Shown: positions 38,751 to 38,774 of the stretch, one piece after another
How the letters are laid out: the number at the start of each line of letters is the position of its first letter
Numbering within the stretch: the first letter of the stretch is position 1
Assembly (NCBI RefSeq): GCF_023715785.1
Contig: NZ_JAMBOX010000027.1
Location: 1-38,774 of the forward strand
Direction: 5' to 3'
Origin: Neobacillus niacini
GTDB taxonomy: Bacteria > Bacillota > Bacilli > Bacillales > Cytobacillaceae
Length of the DNA: 38,774 nt
The notes under the pieces: generated by a model
Databases searched by the model: none
What the model was told of the DNA's origin: nothing
The model's input: the letters and a program-made list of their open reading frames with translations, nothing else
Program-made: the position numbers and the translations under genes

Positions 38751-38774
38751 GATTTCCGCTCCAGGTGCTTCGCT
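38751..38774 (-). repeat. partial GC-rich Bacillaceae repeat, reverse orientation
   Basis: The minus strand reads agcgaagcacctggagcgga then aatc, matching the right end of the complete copy (9556-9579) apart from two substitutions and preceded inside by the shared hairpin arm. The rest lies beyond the window. Confidence 0.8.

Larger units (their letters stand above)
38650..38774 (-). mobile_element. left end of IS-derived element, copy 3
   Basis: Starts with tcagattgtcgagaaa (38650-38665). Positions 38650-38689 are identical to 9175-9214, covering the inverted repeat and the transposase C-terminal codons (KKIAEKYTLSRQ on the minus strand). Beyond 38690 it diverges and then enters a reverse-oriented copy of the GC-rich repeat at 38751. 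The element runs off the window. Confidence 0.75.

Noticed and set aside
1..38774. CRISPR array, prophage, tRNA or rRNA genes
   Set aside because: No regularly spaced direct repeats, phage structural genes, cloverleaf sequences or rRNA-like stretches were recognised.

Overview
The window is a stretch of chromosomal backbone from a spore-forming member of the Bacillaceae. Gene order follows the Bacillus subtilis yla/ylb region almost exactly: ylaI, ylaJ, ylaK, ylaN, ftsW, pycA, ctaA, ctaBCDEFG, ctaM-like, ylbA to ylbG, rsmD, coaD, ylbJKLMN, rpmF, gerR (ylbO), ylbP, panE (ylbQ), bshC. Sporulation genes (ylaJ, ylbD, ylbJ, gerR) and a caa3-type oxidase fit an aerobic endospore former. Base composition, the extra genes and the dispersed repeats suggest a Neobacillus/Mesobacillus-like lineage rather than B. 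subtilis itself; that genus placement is inference.

Region by region. Positions 1-217 hold the right end of an insertion-sequence-derived element carrying half of a GC-rich Bacillaceae repeat. Positions 250-4270 hold small yla genes, with a PNPOx-fold flavoprotein gene between ylaI and ylaJ. Positions 4425-9139 hold ftsW (septal peptidoglycan polymerase) and pyc (anaplerotic pyruvate carboxylase). Positions 9153-9716 hold a decayed IS that landed in the pyc/ctaA terminator and carries a complete 123-bp structured repeat. Positions 9709-17775 hold the respiratory block: heme A synthesis (ctaA, ctaB diverging from it), the caa3 oxidase subunits ctaCDEF, and assembly factors ctaG and a DUF420/CtaM-like gene.

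Positions 17827-24573 hold ylbA-ylbG, rsmD and coaD. Between ylbC and ylbD sits an opposite-strand pair (membrane protein plus hotdog thioesterase). Between ylbG and rsmD sits a minus-strand small RNA with a forespore-type promoter, best read as CsfG. Positions 24617-32150 hold ylbJ-ylbN, rpmF, an enoyl-CoA hydratase-like gene, gerR and ylbP. Positions 32374-35489 hold an extra three-gene acyl-CoA carboxylase operon (biotin carboxylase, short biotin carrier, carboxyltransferase) with a CcpA-box-like site upstream. Positions 35609-38625 hold panE, a DUF3397 membrane gene and bshC. The window ends in a third copy of the IS-derived element, again right beside a terminator hairpin.

No wholly new multi-gene system is evident. 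The most unusual material is non-coding: an IS-derived element family found at terminator hairpins whose own ends fold as terminators, with GC-rich repeats nested inside, and the minus-strand sporulation RNA. No tRNA, rRNA, CRISPR array or prophage was seen. All family assignments are from reading and memory, not database searches.
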